Position numbers and translations under genes: made by a program
The notes under the pieces: generated by a model
The model's database searches: none
Told to the model about the DNA's origin: nothing
Seen by the model: only the letters and a program-made list of their open reading frames with translations
Part shown: positions 36,033-50,149 of the stretch, in pieces
Position numbering within the stretch: the first letter of the stretch is position 1
How the letters are laid out: the number at the start of each line of letters is the position of its first letter
From: Macrobrachium rosenbergii
Lineage: Eukaryota > Arthropoda > Malacostraca > Decapoda > Palaemonidae
NCBI RefSeq assembly: GCF_040412425.1
Contig: NC_089744.1
Span: 39,273,599-39,337,598 of the forward strand
Reading direction: 5' to 3'
DNA: 64,000 bases

Positions 36033-36451
36033 TTAGGCACAATACAAAACAGTAAATACATATGAATGTTGCCACCTTATTTTTATGTTAATGTGTTTCC
36101 AAAATTATGCTGGTCAAAAATTGGGTATGTTAAAGTGTTTCCAAAATTATGCTGGTCAAAAGTTGGGTACATCTTCAAAGCCAGAGCATCTTCAACACTG
36201 GGAAATACAGTAATTACACACAACTGCTAAGGCTAGTTTAATTTAGTATTTATACTTCTGAGGTCTATGCATAATCCATGCGCAGAAGAACCTAAGTTTG
36301 GGGGTAAAAACAAATGAAGTTTAAGCAACACCTAGTACACAAAGTGCTGCCTTAATAACTTAATTGGTTAGGTAAACTACATCAATAAATCAGGCCACTG
36401 CAAATTTCATTCCATATCTTGACCATTATCTCAAACTAATAACAAGAAGAA
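36033..36451. other. Intron sequence, no gene seen
   Basis: AT-rich. A ~40-bp phrase (GTGTTTCCAAAATTATGCTG) is repeated in tandem near 36090 and 36130. Nothing else was seen. Confidence 0.5.
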
Positions 36452-36778
36452 TACAGTGAACCCCGTGATTCGCTGGGGATCGTCCCCCCGCGAATAGGTC
36501 AAATCCGCGAATGCTTAAAACCCCTCTAAAAACACTTACAACTGCACATTTTGATAGCTTAAACCAAGAAAAACCCTGAGTATTTTAATAGTTTTATCAC
36601 AAAAAGTGCATTTATTCATGAAAATTATATGAAAATACAGTAATTAAATATTTCTCAGTGAAAAATAATGCGAATGGGCAAATTTTCCGCAAATGATGGC
36701 TAGATATGTTCCACAGAGAAACCTGCGAATGCGTGAGTCCGTGAACCATGAGAACACAAATACGGGGGGTTTACTGTA
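36452..36778. mobile_element. MITE of TACAGTGAACCCC family, 327 bp (copy 1)
   Basis: It runs from TACAGTGAACCCCGTGATTC to ACGGGGGGTTTACTGTA, with outer TA. The interior includes ACCCCTCTAAAAACACTTAC and TGGCTAGATATGTTCCACAG, shared with copies at 47087-47430 and 58003-58362. Non-coding, mariner/Tigger-like termini. Confidence 0.9.
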
Positions 36779-36882
36779 TTAATAATAATAATAATACTCA
36801 GCCAGACTCACAGCCAACAGAAGAGATCCCCAGCCATGATCATCTAATCAAAAATAATAATAATAATGATAATTATAATTAC

Positions 36883-37069
36883 CTGATGTCTGATATGGTG
36901 TCATATCACAAGATGAGATTATGGTAGCAATGGTACAATGCAAAGGACCAAAATCTTGTGCTTGGACGGAAGACCATCGGCGCTTATCAGACTCAGGTGG
37001 ACCCAATAAGAAGTTGACGAGTGCTGAGAATCCTCCAAGTCTTAAAATTTGGTGAGCTTGAGCAAAACC
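36883..37069 (-). CDS. Host gene exon B (187 nt; giant USP-like protein, tentative)
   Basis: The minus-strand acceptor is ctttacttcag before GGT TTT GCT at 37069. The donor is ACATCAG followed by GTAATT (36882-36877). The exon is 187 nt: 62 codons plus one base, so it begins in phase 0 (matching exon A) and ends in phase 1 (matching exon C). The peptide contains GFAQAHQILRLGGFSALVNF, a helical, armadillo/HEAT-like stretch, then ESDKRRWSSVQAQDFGPLHC. The phrases RRWSSVQ and FGPLH recall the repeat region of giant USPs (USP9X/24/34 class) from memory only. A MITE ends about 105 bp past the donor. Confidence 0.7.
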
Positions 37070-38660
<1,591 letters not shown>

Positions 38661-38956
38661 ATGCTCTTCTTGAAAAAGGGGAATCCTGTAAGCAACAGAC
38701 TCAAGAGTTTCCTTTTCCTAAGTCGAAGAAAGTTCACTAGGACTCAGAGCCATACAAGCTTCCATTCACTTCTAAATGATCCTTTCAACAACAGAACAGA
38801 CAACAGCAGCAACAGCACCCAATTTGAAGCATACAATGATGCTCCTACTGGGGAAAAGGAAAATCAATTCCTAGACTGCATATTAAAGGCAAGGGAAGAG
38901 GCAGAGCTCAACAGGACTTACATGGTTGGGGGTCGTCTTCAACAACATCACAAGAA

Positions 38957-40213
38957 ATGAAGTTCTCCCCTTGTGGATACTGTACTGTATTATTTTTGAT
39001 GGGCTGGGGTGGAAATGGTCTCATCCTCCCCACTTTAAAGGGGTTTTTCCAAAAACTAGATCCCTACTTGGAAGATTACATGCAGAAGGCCCTCTTAAAG
39101 GGAGCCATAGAGAAACATAAGTTTATTCACCACCAAGCACATCTCTTCAGTATCCCCAAGAAGGATTTCTCCAAACAAAGGGTGATCCTTGACCTGCGAC
39201 AGTTTTCGGATGATTACTGTTGCCCAAGCATGTTTAGTCACTCTGCAAGGAACCTGGACTGTCTCTATAGATCTGAAAGAAGCATACTCGCATGTTCCTA
39301 TCACCGTTCCCTTCTGCCCCTTCCTAGGATTTTGGATAGGGAAGGAAATGTACAGATTCAAAGTCATGCCCTTTGGGTTAAACATTGCCTTGAAGAGTTT
39401 TTACAAAATTAGCAGCAACAGTTGTCCGTGAACTCAGGAAAGAAGGGATTCAACTGGTAGCCTGCCTAGATGATTGGCTAATCTGGGGGCCCACCAGAGA
39501 AGAGTGCTTACAAAACCTGAGAGTGGTAGTCGACAGATTCCAGTCAAAGGGTTTTCTAATACACTGAAACAAATTCCACCTTACACCAAGCTGTTTTCTG
39601 TGGCTAGGACTTTGTTGAAGTACTCTTTGCTGCCAGTTGTCTCTTCTCACCAGTACTCAAATCAGAATAAGGAAGGACCTGAAAAGGTTCATTGCAGCCC
39701 AATTTTTCCAGACACCAGTTGGAGCGAATGTTGGGCCTATTACAGTTTGCATCTTTGGTAGACCCCATCTTCAGACTGCAACTAAAAAATGTAAATAAAG
39801 TCTGGCTCTTGCATGCAAGAAAAAAGATTCACAATCAACTACATCCAAGGAGTCAGAGTTGGAAAGATACTCCAGCTGTGGACCTGGAAGGGGTCTCTGG
39901 CAAAACAGGTTGTCCTGACTCCGTACTTACAAGTGATAATACACACAGATGCCTCCTTGACAGGTTGGGGAGGCCATTGGAGGCATCGTCAGGTAACAGG
40001 AAGGTGGTCACCTGTTCTGAGGAGGTGTCATATCAACTTTCTGGAGCTGATGGCTGTCTTTCTGTCCCTCCTCAGAAAACTGAAACCTCCAAAAAGGACC
40101 CACACTTTGTTGGTCCTAGACAATATGACTGCAATGTCTTGCATCAAGAAGTTGGGCTCACACTCAGCCCCTCTCAGTGCAGTAATACTGCACTGAGAGG
40201 GGCAAGCAAGTAA
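38957..40213 (+). pseudogene. DIRS-like RT and RNase H, broken
   Basis: In shifting frames, 39000-39190 has the pre-RT block ending HLFSIPKKDFSKQRVILDLR. The 39189 frame carries TVSIDLKEAYSHVPITVPFC (palm Asp) and RFKVMPFGLNIA. Near 39450-39500 a third frame reads VACLDDWLIWGPTREECLQN, the catalytic LDDW box. RNase H appears in 39813-40196 with VIIHTDASLTGWGGHW and INFLELMAVFLSLL, then VLDNMTAM, covering the catalytic D-E-D positions. Stops and shifts separate the parts. Confidence 0.8.
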
Positions 40214-40822
40214 GTGGTACTTGTCCACAATTCACCTTACAGGGTCTCTCAGTGTAACAGCAGACCCTGTTAAGGAATACAACAGCCTCGACCGAGTGGA
40301 TGTTAGAAAATCAATTACTTGCCAATGTGCTTTCACATCCAATATTGGACCTGTTTGCCACATGCGAGAACCATCAGCTTCCAGTGTGTGTGTGTGTCTC
40401 TGAACCTGGACAGTTAGGCAATAGCAAGAGATGCATTCCTACAAGATTGAAACAAATGGAGGACAATACAGTATCCTTTTTTCCTCCATTCTCCCAGATT
40501 TTTAAGGTTTTGAACAAACTACTAAGTTTCAATGGAAACACTTAGTAGCCCCAAATTGGCCAAACAGTCATTGGTTCCAACTGCTTCAACAATGAGCGAA
40601 GAATTCAATTCCATTACCGTCCGCTGTTGTATCCCAGACAGTAGGAGGGAAAGTCGTCTATGCATCCTCCTTTCTGAGCCGAGACCTTCATGTGTGGATT
40701 TTTAAATCTTGTCTACTGTGAAGATTATTCACCCAACATTGCTAGGTACCTAGTGCCGAAACCATAGACATTGTCTCTACAACAGTACCAGTCAGAATAG
40801 AAAGTGTGATTAGATTACATCA

Positions 40823-41560
40823 ATGCTGAGAGCCCAGTTGAGATCTCTGTTGAAGCACTTCTACATTTTCTTATGTCTTTTCGAAAGCAAGCGCCTTACT
40901 ATTACCTGGTCCCTGAATAAGGTGCTTAGACTACCATCATCCCCTCAATTCAGTGGGCCCAATACAGTTACAACTCACATGCTCCAGAAGGCAGTCTTCT
41001 TGAATGCTTTGGCATCAGGAGCTCGGATTAGTGAACTTTGGTCTCTTAGACGGGGACAACGATATACCACTCAAACATCTAAACATTGCTTATTAGTGTT
41101 TCCTGACCCATCGTTCCTCGTCAAGAATGTGAAACCTTTAAAGAGAAAATCCCCTTTTCTGATAAGACAACTCAGTTTTTCGGATAAAAAATTAATGCCA
41201 GGTTCAAGCATTCAAGGTTTACCTAGAGGTCATGGTAAACATTCCAGATGGTCTGATTTTCTTACACCCTAGCACAAACAAACCAATCTCTCTACAAGGG
41301 CTGAGGATGATTTCAGTGTCCCTCATTAAAACGGCAGACCCTCACTCCTTTTCTAAGCCGCATGACATCTGGATTGTAAGTACATCATTGGCTTTCTTTG
41401 GAAATGTTTCTTTCAAAGGAGCCTCGAAGTGTACAGGGTGGTCATCAGAGGCAGTATTCCTGAAACTTTATTGCCATGAGCTTGAACAAATTCAATTACA
41501 CTTATTATTAGTAGGTGTTATGATATAGGCACTTCTGCAGAAAATCATGGGTCTTCTTGA
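40823..41560 (+). pseudogene. Tyrosine recombinase of DIRS-like element, broken
   Basis: The 40823-41272 frame contains HMLQKAVFLNALASGARISE, where SGARISEL surrounds the first catalytic Arg. A second frame (41232-41528) has FSKPHDIWIVSTSLAFFGNV, the HxxR box with Trp where Arg is expected, and then VFLKLYCHELEQI with the likely nucleophilic Tyr. The frames overlap out of register, so the protein is split. Activity is not expected. Confidence 0.75.
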
Positions 41561-41570
41561 TGTGGTGGTT

Positions 41571-42492
41571 ATGCCTAGATATTGCTGGAAAAGGCGCAAC
41601 AATCCCACAACTGATCCCAGAGTATTTAGGTAAGTCACCTTAAAACTATGTGTCTTAATATAAATAAGTTTGTGTTTTGTTTCATGTTCTTGTTGCCAAA
41701 CCCTATGGGTTTATAACTTGTGACTTAACCTTATTAAAGTATATTAATTACTGGAATTGTTGTGCCTAATTTTATATGAAAACAGGTATGTGTAAGATCT
41801 GAATTCGTTTGTCAAAGCTTGTTATTATGAAAATGTATACATTTAATAATCACATAGGAAAAAGTAACCATCACGAGAATTTTCTGAATGTGACATCACT
41901 AACCGTGGAGTAATATGTTATATGTGGATCTGCAAAATGAATTTTTGTTCAACTTGATACAAGTCCCCCAATATTATGGATAAATGGGGAACTTAGTTCA
42001 ATTATTAATTATTACAAATGACAAAACGGTTTTTACTAGACACCAAGCATGACGGCACTGCTATCAGAGTTACCTTTCGTACACAAAAAGTTACGCTATC
42101 ACAATTACTGATTGTAGATAAACTAGAATTATCTTACTAATGCTAAAAAGTTATTAACTTATGATATTCAAAACCAAATTGTCTAATATTACTGCATTAT
42201 TGTTAAATAATGCTGTGTCAGACAGAAAAGAAGAAAAACAGCACTGCACCATAACACAGCCAAGCAATCCAATCCTAACTTTTCCCCTTGTGGGAGATGC
42301 ACAATCTCCCATCTCTAAGAGATATAAACCTACTAGTATAAACATTTTTCAAAACATTTGCACTTAACTTGCTGCTGAGTTTAGTTCTTCCATGGTGATA
42401 GAAATAAGATACAGTAATTTTTCCATTATCTGAAACTCGACGTAATCCAACACACCCAAACCAAGGATCAAGGCCCCAAAGATATATGTATA
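41571..42492. other. Intron sequence, no gene seen
   Basis: AT-rich DNA between the DIRS-like remnant and a MITE. No domain, terminus or repeat was recognised. Confidence 0.5.
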
Positions 42493-43069
<577 letters not shown>

Positions 43070-44576
43070 TACAGGTTGACCATCACTAATCCGGCATCAC
43101 TGGGACCTAGAGGGTGCTGGATTAGCCATTTTGCCGGATTAGCCATTTATTAGGCTAGAATACACGAAACACAGTATCTAAGCACCTCATCCTAGAATTA
43201 AAATATCCCATAAATCAGTACAAGTTGGTTAATAAAGAAAAGACAATTATCAAATACAGGTAGTGCTCGAGTTACGATAATTCGACTTACGATATTTCGA
43301 GTTTACGATGGGGTTAGCAATTAATACCGATACGAAAATATTTAGGAAATATTTTTTGATTTCGCGCAGGCGCAGGCAGCAAGAAAGACCAACTTACAAT
43401 AGACTAACTTCTTTTCCTCCATCTCTTTATTCCATCTGCTAGCTAAAAAAGTAAAAGAGAATGATAAAAGTATTGTTAGTAACGTTATACTCTTGCGTAA
43501 ATGTGTACAGCCATAAACAACCGAATGGGAAACTGTTGTTTTGCTAATAATCGTATTGGATAACAACTGTTGTGCTTGTATTTCAACCATCGTACGGTAA
43601 TACACAATTACTGTAGTTATGTTACAAGTGACGTTAAGGACTGAAATATTTTTTACACTATACCCTTGTTCGCTTTGGAGAAAAGATCGGCAGGGAAATA
43701 TACTGCTACAGTAACTTTAAGCTGCAAGTTGTAGCTGAAGCTGAGAAAACAATATTCAAGCTGCTAATGACTATAAATTATCGTGCATCGGCAACATGGA
43801 TGAAACTCGACCGTAAATAAAACTTGAGAGAATGTATTTTAATCAAAACTACTGGGCATGAAAGAATACAAATTACTACTGTTTTCACGCCGATAAAAGA
43901 TAAATACGTAAAGCTCGTATTATGATGAAATCATGAGAAAATAGCGAACGGAATCTTGATTTTTTTTACTCAAAAAAAAAAAAAAAAAAAGCCCCAAAAT
44001 GGCCAGCCGCGATTCCCGCAAACGTCATATATTAATGAAAAAATAGTTAAATTAATTTCACAACGAGACCTATTTAAGTTATATTTCGACTTAAAAACAC
44101 TTCGTATAACGAAAAATATCCTTGTCCCAAATAAATAAACTATCCATATTCATTTACGCTAACTAGAAGCAAGAAAAGCGCTTTGAACTTGGTTAAAAGC
44201 GGCGATATCGAATCCCAAAACAAAACATTGATTGGAATTTATAATACAAAAACAATATGAGAATATACGCAATTGGAAACAATGTAGTAAAGCATAACTT
44301 TTTAAAAGATCCATGAAAAAGATGCACATTCGTTATGTTGATGTTTGTATAATACTGCTAATATGTGAATAGAGTTCAGTATAATGTAGGCTACGCTACC
44401 AGTTTGTTGATGCAGCGCACTGCGCCACCAAACCGAAGTGGCCGGCGAGCGAGTTAGCGCAGTGACCCGGGAAATTTGAAAATTAGTGGGGAAACACTAG
44501 AAATTACTCTAGCTGAAATTTGTGCCGGATTACAGATTGTTCGGACTGATTGCCGGATTAGTGATGGTCAACCTGT
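43070..44576. mobile_element. Tigger-like non-autonomous element, ~1.5 kb
   Basis: The left TIR is TACAGGTTGACCATCACTAA plus TCCGGC. The right end is the complement, GCCGGATTAGTGATGGTCAA then CCTGTGTA. Termini of the form CAGGTTGA.CATC are typical of Tigger/pogo relatives (established family knowledge). No transposase frame is seen. A second TACAGG-type edge (TACAGGTAGTGCTCGAGTTA) starts at 43255, suggesting a nested element. The part 43400-44370 is repeated at 51715-52860. Confidence 0.8.
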
Positions 44577-44583
44577 GTATACA

Positions 44584-44683
<100 letters not shown>

Positions 44684-45004
44684 TTAAAAAGATTTGAAAA
44701 AACCACCCTCCAATGGTTGGCAATGCTGCGTGGGCTCAAGAAAATGTTGGTAACACTGTCTACATTCAGACTGACTGAGAAAGGGTTTTAGGCATTGGGG
44801 GAAGCCTCGAGAAATTTCCAAGGTTGGGGTGGACGGTCAGATGGCTTGAAGGCAGGGTTGTTTTGGAAGGTGGATGGAACTGGAGAGCAGTTTCTATGGC
44901 TGGGAGGGGGTGGGGATGCAGTGTTGGATGGGTGAAGAGGGCTAGGTAGACCTGACTTGATAAAGCTTGTTTGGTTTTGTGTTTTGTTTATGAGACAGTA
45001 ATTC

Positions 45005-45040
45005 ACATTTTGTTAAGGATGTGTACAGTACTGAAAATAC

Positions 45041-45136
<96 letters not shown>

Positions 45137-45155
45137 AGCCGAGGTATGTTTCTGC

Positions 45156-45202
<47 letters not shown>

Positions 45203-45732
45203 TGAGGTATGTTTACATTAAGCACAGGAACACATCCTTTACTTTTTTTTATCTATATTTTATGCTACAGTATACTTGTTGATATTTTTATTGTATTTCT
45301 AATTTTTTATTCTTTGTATTTTCTCATTTTTTGTTCTTTCAAACGAAAAGATAAATGCAGGTACGTACGTATGCACACACTTGTTCCATGCCGTCGGTGA
45401 ACTTGGTATTGCCCGTTTGGTTTTTTGTTGCTTACAAATGAAATTTACATTTTAATATTTTCATGGTGCTTAGAGATGAAAAACCAACAGTGATAAAATA
45501 TTCTCGTTTTCTGTTATAATATGTGTGATAATCATACTTAGAGTCAACTAAACTTGTAATGAAATAGAGTACAGTATAGTAAATCAGGCAAAGCAAAAAT
45601 TATGATAACACATACCTATGTTTTCCCACACTCATTCGATGGCGTTGTGAACCTTGGAGTTTTAGTTTTGTGTTTTTATGTTTATGGTACAGTAACTGAT
45701 ATTTCATCAAAGGATATGTACAGTACTGATAT

Positions 45733-45776
<44 letters not shown>

Positions 45777-46660
45777 TGAGGTATCTTTACATTAATGCCT
45801 AATACAGTAACACACACACTCTAACACTATTTTGTTTATATTTTACGCTACAGTACCTTAGTTTATATTTTAACTGTATTTTCTCCCTCTTTTAGTTTTA
45901 AAACCAAAAGATAAATGCAATCTTGTGCATAGATTACGTACATATACACACACTCATTCCATGCTGTCAGTGAACTTGGTAGTCACCGTACAGTATTTGG
46001 TTTTGTCTTGACTACATAAGAAATATTTTTATGATGATTAGAGATGAAACATCGAGTGATAAAATATTCTCTTGTGTTCTGTTATAATGTGTGTGATAAT
46101 CATACGCAGAGTTAACTAAACTTGTAATGAAATACAGTACAGTACAGTAAATCAGGCAAAGCAAAATATATGACAACACGTACCTAGTATGCACACACTC
46201 ATTCCATGGTATCATGAACTTCATGGAGTTTATTTAGTTTTGTGTTTTTATGTTTTTGGTACAGTGACTGATATTTCATTAAAGGATATGTACAGTACCT
46301 TTACATTAATGCCTAATACAGTAACACACACTCTTACACTATTTTGTTTATATTGTATGCTACAGTATCCTTGTTTAAATTTTTACTGTATTTTCTCATT
46401 TTTTTTTTTTTACAAACCAAAAGATAAACGTCATCATGTCCGTAGATTACGTGCACATACACACTCTCATTCCATGCTACTGGTGAACTTGGTAGAGCCT
46501 GTTGGGTTTTGTCTTGCCTACATATGAAATTTGCGTGTCAAGTATTTTTATGGTGATTAAAGATGAAACATCAACAGCGATAAAATACTCTTGTGTTCTG
46601 TTATATGTGTGATAATCATACTTAGTTAACTAAACTTGTAATGAAATACAGTGCAGTACA
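45005..46660. repeat. Tandem ~520-570-bp units containing (GA)n tracts
   Basis: Three direct units carry shared phrases: GTATSTTTACATTAA (near 45205, 45778, 46296), CCAAAAGATAAA (45345, 45904, 46416) and TGTGTGATAATCATACTTAG or close variants (45525, 46090, 46600). (GA)n tracts lie at 45044-45130, 45158-45200 and 45738-45773 near the unit starts; the third unit lacks one. A fourth unit lies at 49566-50090. Non-coding; open frames through the GA tracts are artefacts. Confidence 0.75.
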
Positions 46661-46689
46661 GACGTGAGAGAGATGCGAAATAATGAGCA

Positions 46690-47086
46690 GGACAAGTACT
46701 GTTGGTTTATTAATGAAGCTGTACGAGACGCATCGCACCATTCACGGTCTCTTTCGAGCACACGTGTGTGTTCGTCATCCATCGGAGGGGACAAGACAAA
46801 AACATGAGCATCCCGTTTTCTCTCTCTCAAGGAACGCAACTTCCATAATACAATATTTCTGTCTGTTTCTCCCTAACCATTGTTGTCTCCATTTATGTAC
46901 AATCACCACTACTTACATTGCCATGTGAGCATTCTAATCATGCACCCATAATGTTCCACCGAATCTTCTGTATCAAACTGTATGTATGTTTCTGTTTGTG
47001 AAGACGCCAAACGTCTCACCATTTCACACATATTATGATAGTGCATTGTATTCATTAATCTGTCTTGAATCTCATGCAATTGGCCA
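46690..47086. repeat. Repeat sharing its core with the 34231-34581 MITE
   Basis: Positions 46757-47030 match the MITE core (GTGTGTTCGTCATCCATCGG, GTTTCTCCCTAACCATTGTT, TTTCTGTTTGTGAAGACGCC). The outer parts differ, and no TIR or duplication was seen. Confidence 0.65.
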
Positions 47087-47430
47087 TACAGTGAAACCCC
47101 CGTATTCGTGGGGAATGCGTCCCACACCCCCCCCCCGCAAATAGCTAAAATCCGTGAATACTTAAAACCCCTCTAAAAACACTTAGAACTGCCCATTTTG
47201 ATAGTTTAAACACAGAAAAACCCTGTAAAAATGCATATACCTGAGTATTTTAATAGCTTTATCACAAAAAATGCATTTATTCATGAAAATTATATGAAAA
47301 TACAGTAATTAGTGAATATTTCTCAGTGAAAAATACCGTGAATTGGTGAATTTTCCGCGAATAATGGCTAGATATGTTCCACAGAGAAACCCGCGAATGC
47401 GTGAGTCCACGAATGCGGGGATTTACTGTA
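47087..47430. mobile_element. MITE of TACAGTGAACCCC family (copy 2)
   Basis: It runs from TACAGTGAAACCCCCGTATT to GCGGGGATTTACTGTA, with outer TA. The interior matches copies 1 and 3. Confidence 0.9.
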
Positions 47431-47461
47431 TATGGAATTTCCTGGCCTTTCCATTGATATA

Positions 47462-48060
47462 TGTTTTATCACTGTACGTTTATTATCTCTCACAATCGCC
47501 GTCTGTTTGTCTGCTGACAAACACAGATGTCCGAAACATTACCTCTGTTTTTCCCTGTCTGTGTGCAGATGCTACTTTGCAGCTCGCACCAACCAATAAC
47601 AACTTTGAAGATTCTGTACATTCATTCAGTAAGGAACCACCAATAAACCAGTCAACACCCAGCCGGTATGTCACTCAATCCCGTCCTTACAAAGCAACCT
47701 GCTTATAAAGCGGCGTGCAGACGTTTGCATATACACAGAGACCACGGGTACAAAAATTTACAAGTGACCTGAGATCAAACTATTTCTCTACACAAAACAG
47801 GACAGGTCCATACAGAAAACATGATGATTAACAATAGCTAGCTGGACATAAAAATACTCTGACACATCCGTATAAGTGGTACAAGGGCAAATGAACAGGT
47901 AATAAATATACAATTCACAATAATGATACTAAGATTGTGTTCGTCCGACCTTAGGTCACATGTGAAGGCACTGCAGAAAACGGGATGTTCATCATAGAGA
48001 ACCTGTTGAGCAGAAAACGGGATGTTCATCATAGAGAACCCGTTGAGCAGGGACTTTACA
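47462..48060 (-). repeat. Candidate 3' LTR of Ty3/gypsy element, ~599 bp
   Basis: Lies directly downstream (minus strand) of the integrase region. It begins TGTAAAGTCCCTGC at 48060 and ends GATAAAACA at 47462, giving TG..CA ends. A TATA-like TTTATAAG is at 47709-47702 and an AATAAA signal at 47484-47479, in the order expected of an LTR promoter and poly(A) site. The purine stretch GCGGGAG just before 48060 could be a polypurine tract. A 37-bp direct duplication lies at 47973-48046. The 5' LTR is absent, so boundaries are inferred. Confidence 0.5.
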
Positions 48061-48283
48061 ATACTCCCGCAAGACGTAGGTAATGTCTAATCAAAGCAGG
48101 TATCTGCTGGGGCTGCAAAGGGGGGCCCCGCCTTCTCGATGCCAGCTGGGGGGGGGGGAGTGTTCATCTTCTTCAGTGCCCTGTGGATGGATGTGCTGGG
48201 TTGCCCTCTTGCCCGGTCCCGGGGCCTTCCGGGGGGGCCCACAAGGTTTTCTTGCGGACGGGGCGGGCTGTGGGGGCGCCACC

Positions 48284-49565
48284 TCATGCGGGATTGAGGC
48301 GGTCTATCAATACCCAGTCTTCCTTCCTGTGGACGGCCACCTGGAATGCCTTCTTGTTCCTCTCAAGTACAAGGAAAGGCTCCCTGTAGGGCCTGGTTAA
48401 GGGTGGATGTATGGCATCGTCCCTGACAAAGACATGGGTGGTGGAGGACAGACCGGGAGGCATGAAGGGGGACGTCCTGTTGGTATATGTCTGCTGGCAG
48501 GGGGCGAACTTCCCAACCCTGTCGCGGAGCCTCTGCGTTGTTAAGTCATCCCAGTCCTCTGTGATGAGTTCCCACGGGACTACGAGGGTCTCCCCGAAGA
48601 CCTTTTCTGCTGCGGACGGGTCGCCGTTGGCTCTGGGGCAGTCCTCGGACAAGACCCAGGGCAGCTGGTACTTCCAATTCTTGGAGGTGCAACAAGCCAT
48701 GAGGGATGCCTTCAGGGACCTGTGGAACCTTTCCACCATTCCATTGGCTGCGGGGATGTAGGCGGTGGTGCTGTGGTGAGTGGTCCCCAGCAGGTGTGCC
48801 AGGGCGGTCCACAGCTCAGACAGGAAGGCAGGGCCCCTGTCCGTAGTTATATGGTCCGGGACACTGAACCGGCTGATCCAGCCGGAGAGGAGGGCCTCTG
48901 CGCATGCACTGGAGGTGGCTTCTTCCATGGGCGTCGCTTCGGGCCACCTGGTGGAGCGGTTGACGACTGTTAGAAGGTATCTTGCTCCTCCTGATGGGGG
49001 AAGAGGACCCACTAGGTCAACATGGATGTGCCCCAAACATCTCCCTGGTGCTCGAAACATCTCCCTGGCTGGGGAAAGTCGCCCACCCCCAATTCAGTGT
49101 GCCACCCTACTTTGCTGGCCTGGCACTGTATGCACTGCCTTGCCCAGGCCATCACGACCTTCCGTATGCCGTGCCAGATGAACTTCTCCGCCAGCAGCCC
49201 AACCGTTGTTCTGCCGGAGGGGTGGGACAGTCCGTGGATGACGTTGAAGACCAGCCGACGAGGGGAGGCGGGCACCAGTGGGCGGGGGTGGCCAGTGCTT
49301 ACGTCGCTCAGCAGTGTTGGCCCTCCAGGGCCGAGGGGCACGTCCTTCCACTTCAGCAACATGATGGTGGTGCAGTAAGTTGGAGTCTCTGGGTCGGCGG
49401 CTTGTTCACGGGCGAGGTCCTCGTAGTCGATCCCTAGCTGCATTGCATCGATTTCAATCCTCGAGAGGGCATCGGCTACTGGGTTCTTCTTGACGGGGAG
49501 GTACTTGATGGTGCAGGTGAACTCCGCGATGGCTGTGAGGTGCCGCTGCTGCCTGGAGGACCATG
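48284..49565 (-). pseudogene. Ty3/gypsy pol fragment: RNase H end and integrase
   Basis: From 49565 downward, the end of RNase H reads SSRQQRHLTAIAEFTCTIKY and VADAL. The H2C2 zinc-binding domain is HGLSHPSGRTTVGLLAEKF through CIQCQ (49443-49012 frame). The integrase core is in the 49060-48284 frame: HVDLVGPLPPSGGARY (first Asp), HITTDRGPAFLSEL (second Asp), NGMVERFHRSLKA (Glu). All three DDE residues are present. A GPY-like tail (LTRPYREPFLVLERNKKAF) follows. The two frames are offset by a 20-bp tandem duplication of AAACATCTCCCTGG at 49035 and 49055. Upstream RT and protease are absent. The GC-rich composition contrasts with its neighbours. The element would insert cDNA copies in the nucleus. 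Confidence 0.88.
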
Positions 49566-50090
49566 CATCCCCATTCCATGGTATTGTGAACTTCCTGGAG
49601 TTTGTTTAGTTTTGTGTTTTTATGTTTATGGTACAGTAACTGGTATTTCATTAAAGGATCTGTACAGTACTGATATACAACAGAGAGAGAAAGAGAACTG
49701 AGGTATGTTTACATTAAAGCCTAATACTATAACTCACACACTTACACACTTTCGTTTATATTTTCTCAATTATATTTTTACTGTATTTTCTCTTTTAGTT
49801 TTACAAACCAAAAGATAAATGCAATCATGTGCGTTGGGTATGTACGTATGCACACACTTTTTCCATGCCGTTGGTGAACTTGGTACAGCCTGTTTGGTTT
49901 TGTCTTACCTACATATGAATTACATATTATAAATATTTTTACGATGATTATGGGTGAAATATTAACAGTGATAAAATATTCTCTTGTGTACTGTTATATG
50001 TGTGATATCTTGTGTACTGTTATGAAGTGTATGATAATAATACTTAGAGTCAACTAAACTTGTAATAAAAATGGTACAGTCAGAAATCCA
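49566..50090. repeat. Fourth copy of the ~550-bp unit
   Basis: It contains the same ordered phrases as 45005-46660 (GGAGTTTGTTTAGTTTTGTG, CCAAAAGATAAATGCAATCA, AACTAAACTTGTAATAAA) and a short GA run. The gypsy fragment, the LTR, a MITE and a MITE-core repeat lie between it and the other three units. Confidence 0.7.
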
Positions 50091-50149
50091 CTGGTTGAAA
50101 AAATGGAAAAAATGCTCTCTCTCTCTATATTGAATGTGAGACGGAAGTA

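Larger units (their letters stand above)
38661..41570 (+). mobile_element. DIRS-like retrotransposon remnant (RT, RNase H, tyrosine recombinase)
   Basis: Plus-strand remnant with the order RT (about 39000-39560), RNase H (about 39810-40200) and tyrosine recombinase (40823-41560), as in DIRS elements. The sequence is clearly different from the three minus-strand copies. A possible gag-RT linker frame (38661-38960) precedes it. No inverted terminal repeats or internal complementary region were seen, so it is truncated at both ends or belongs to a split-repeat group (Ngaro/PAT-like). Frames are broken throughout. Confidence 0.75.
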
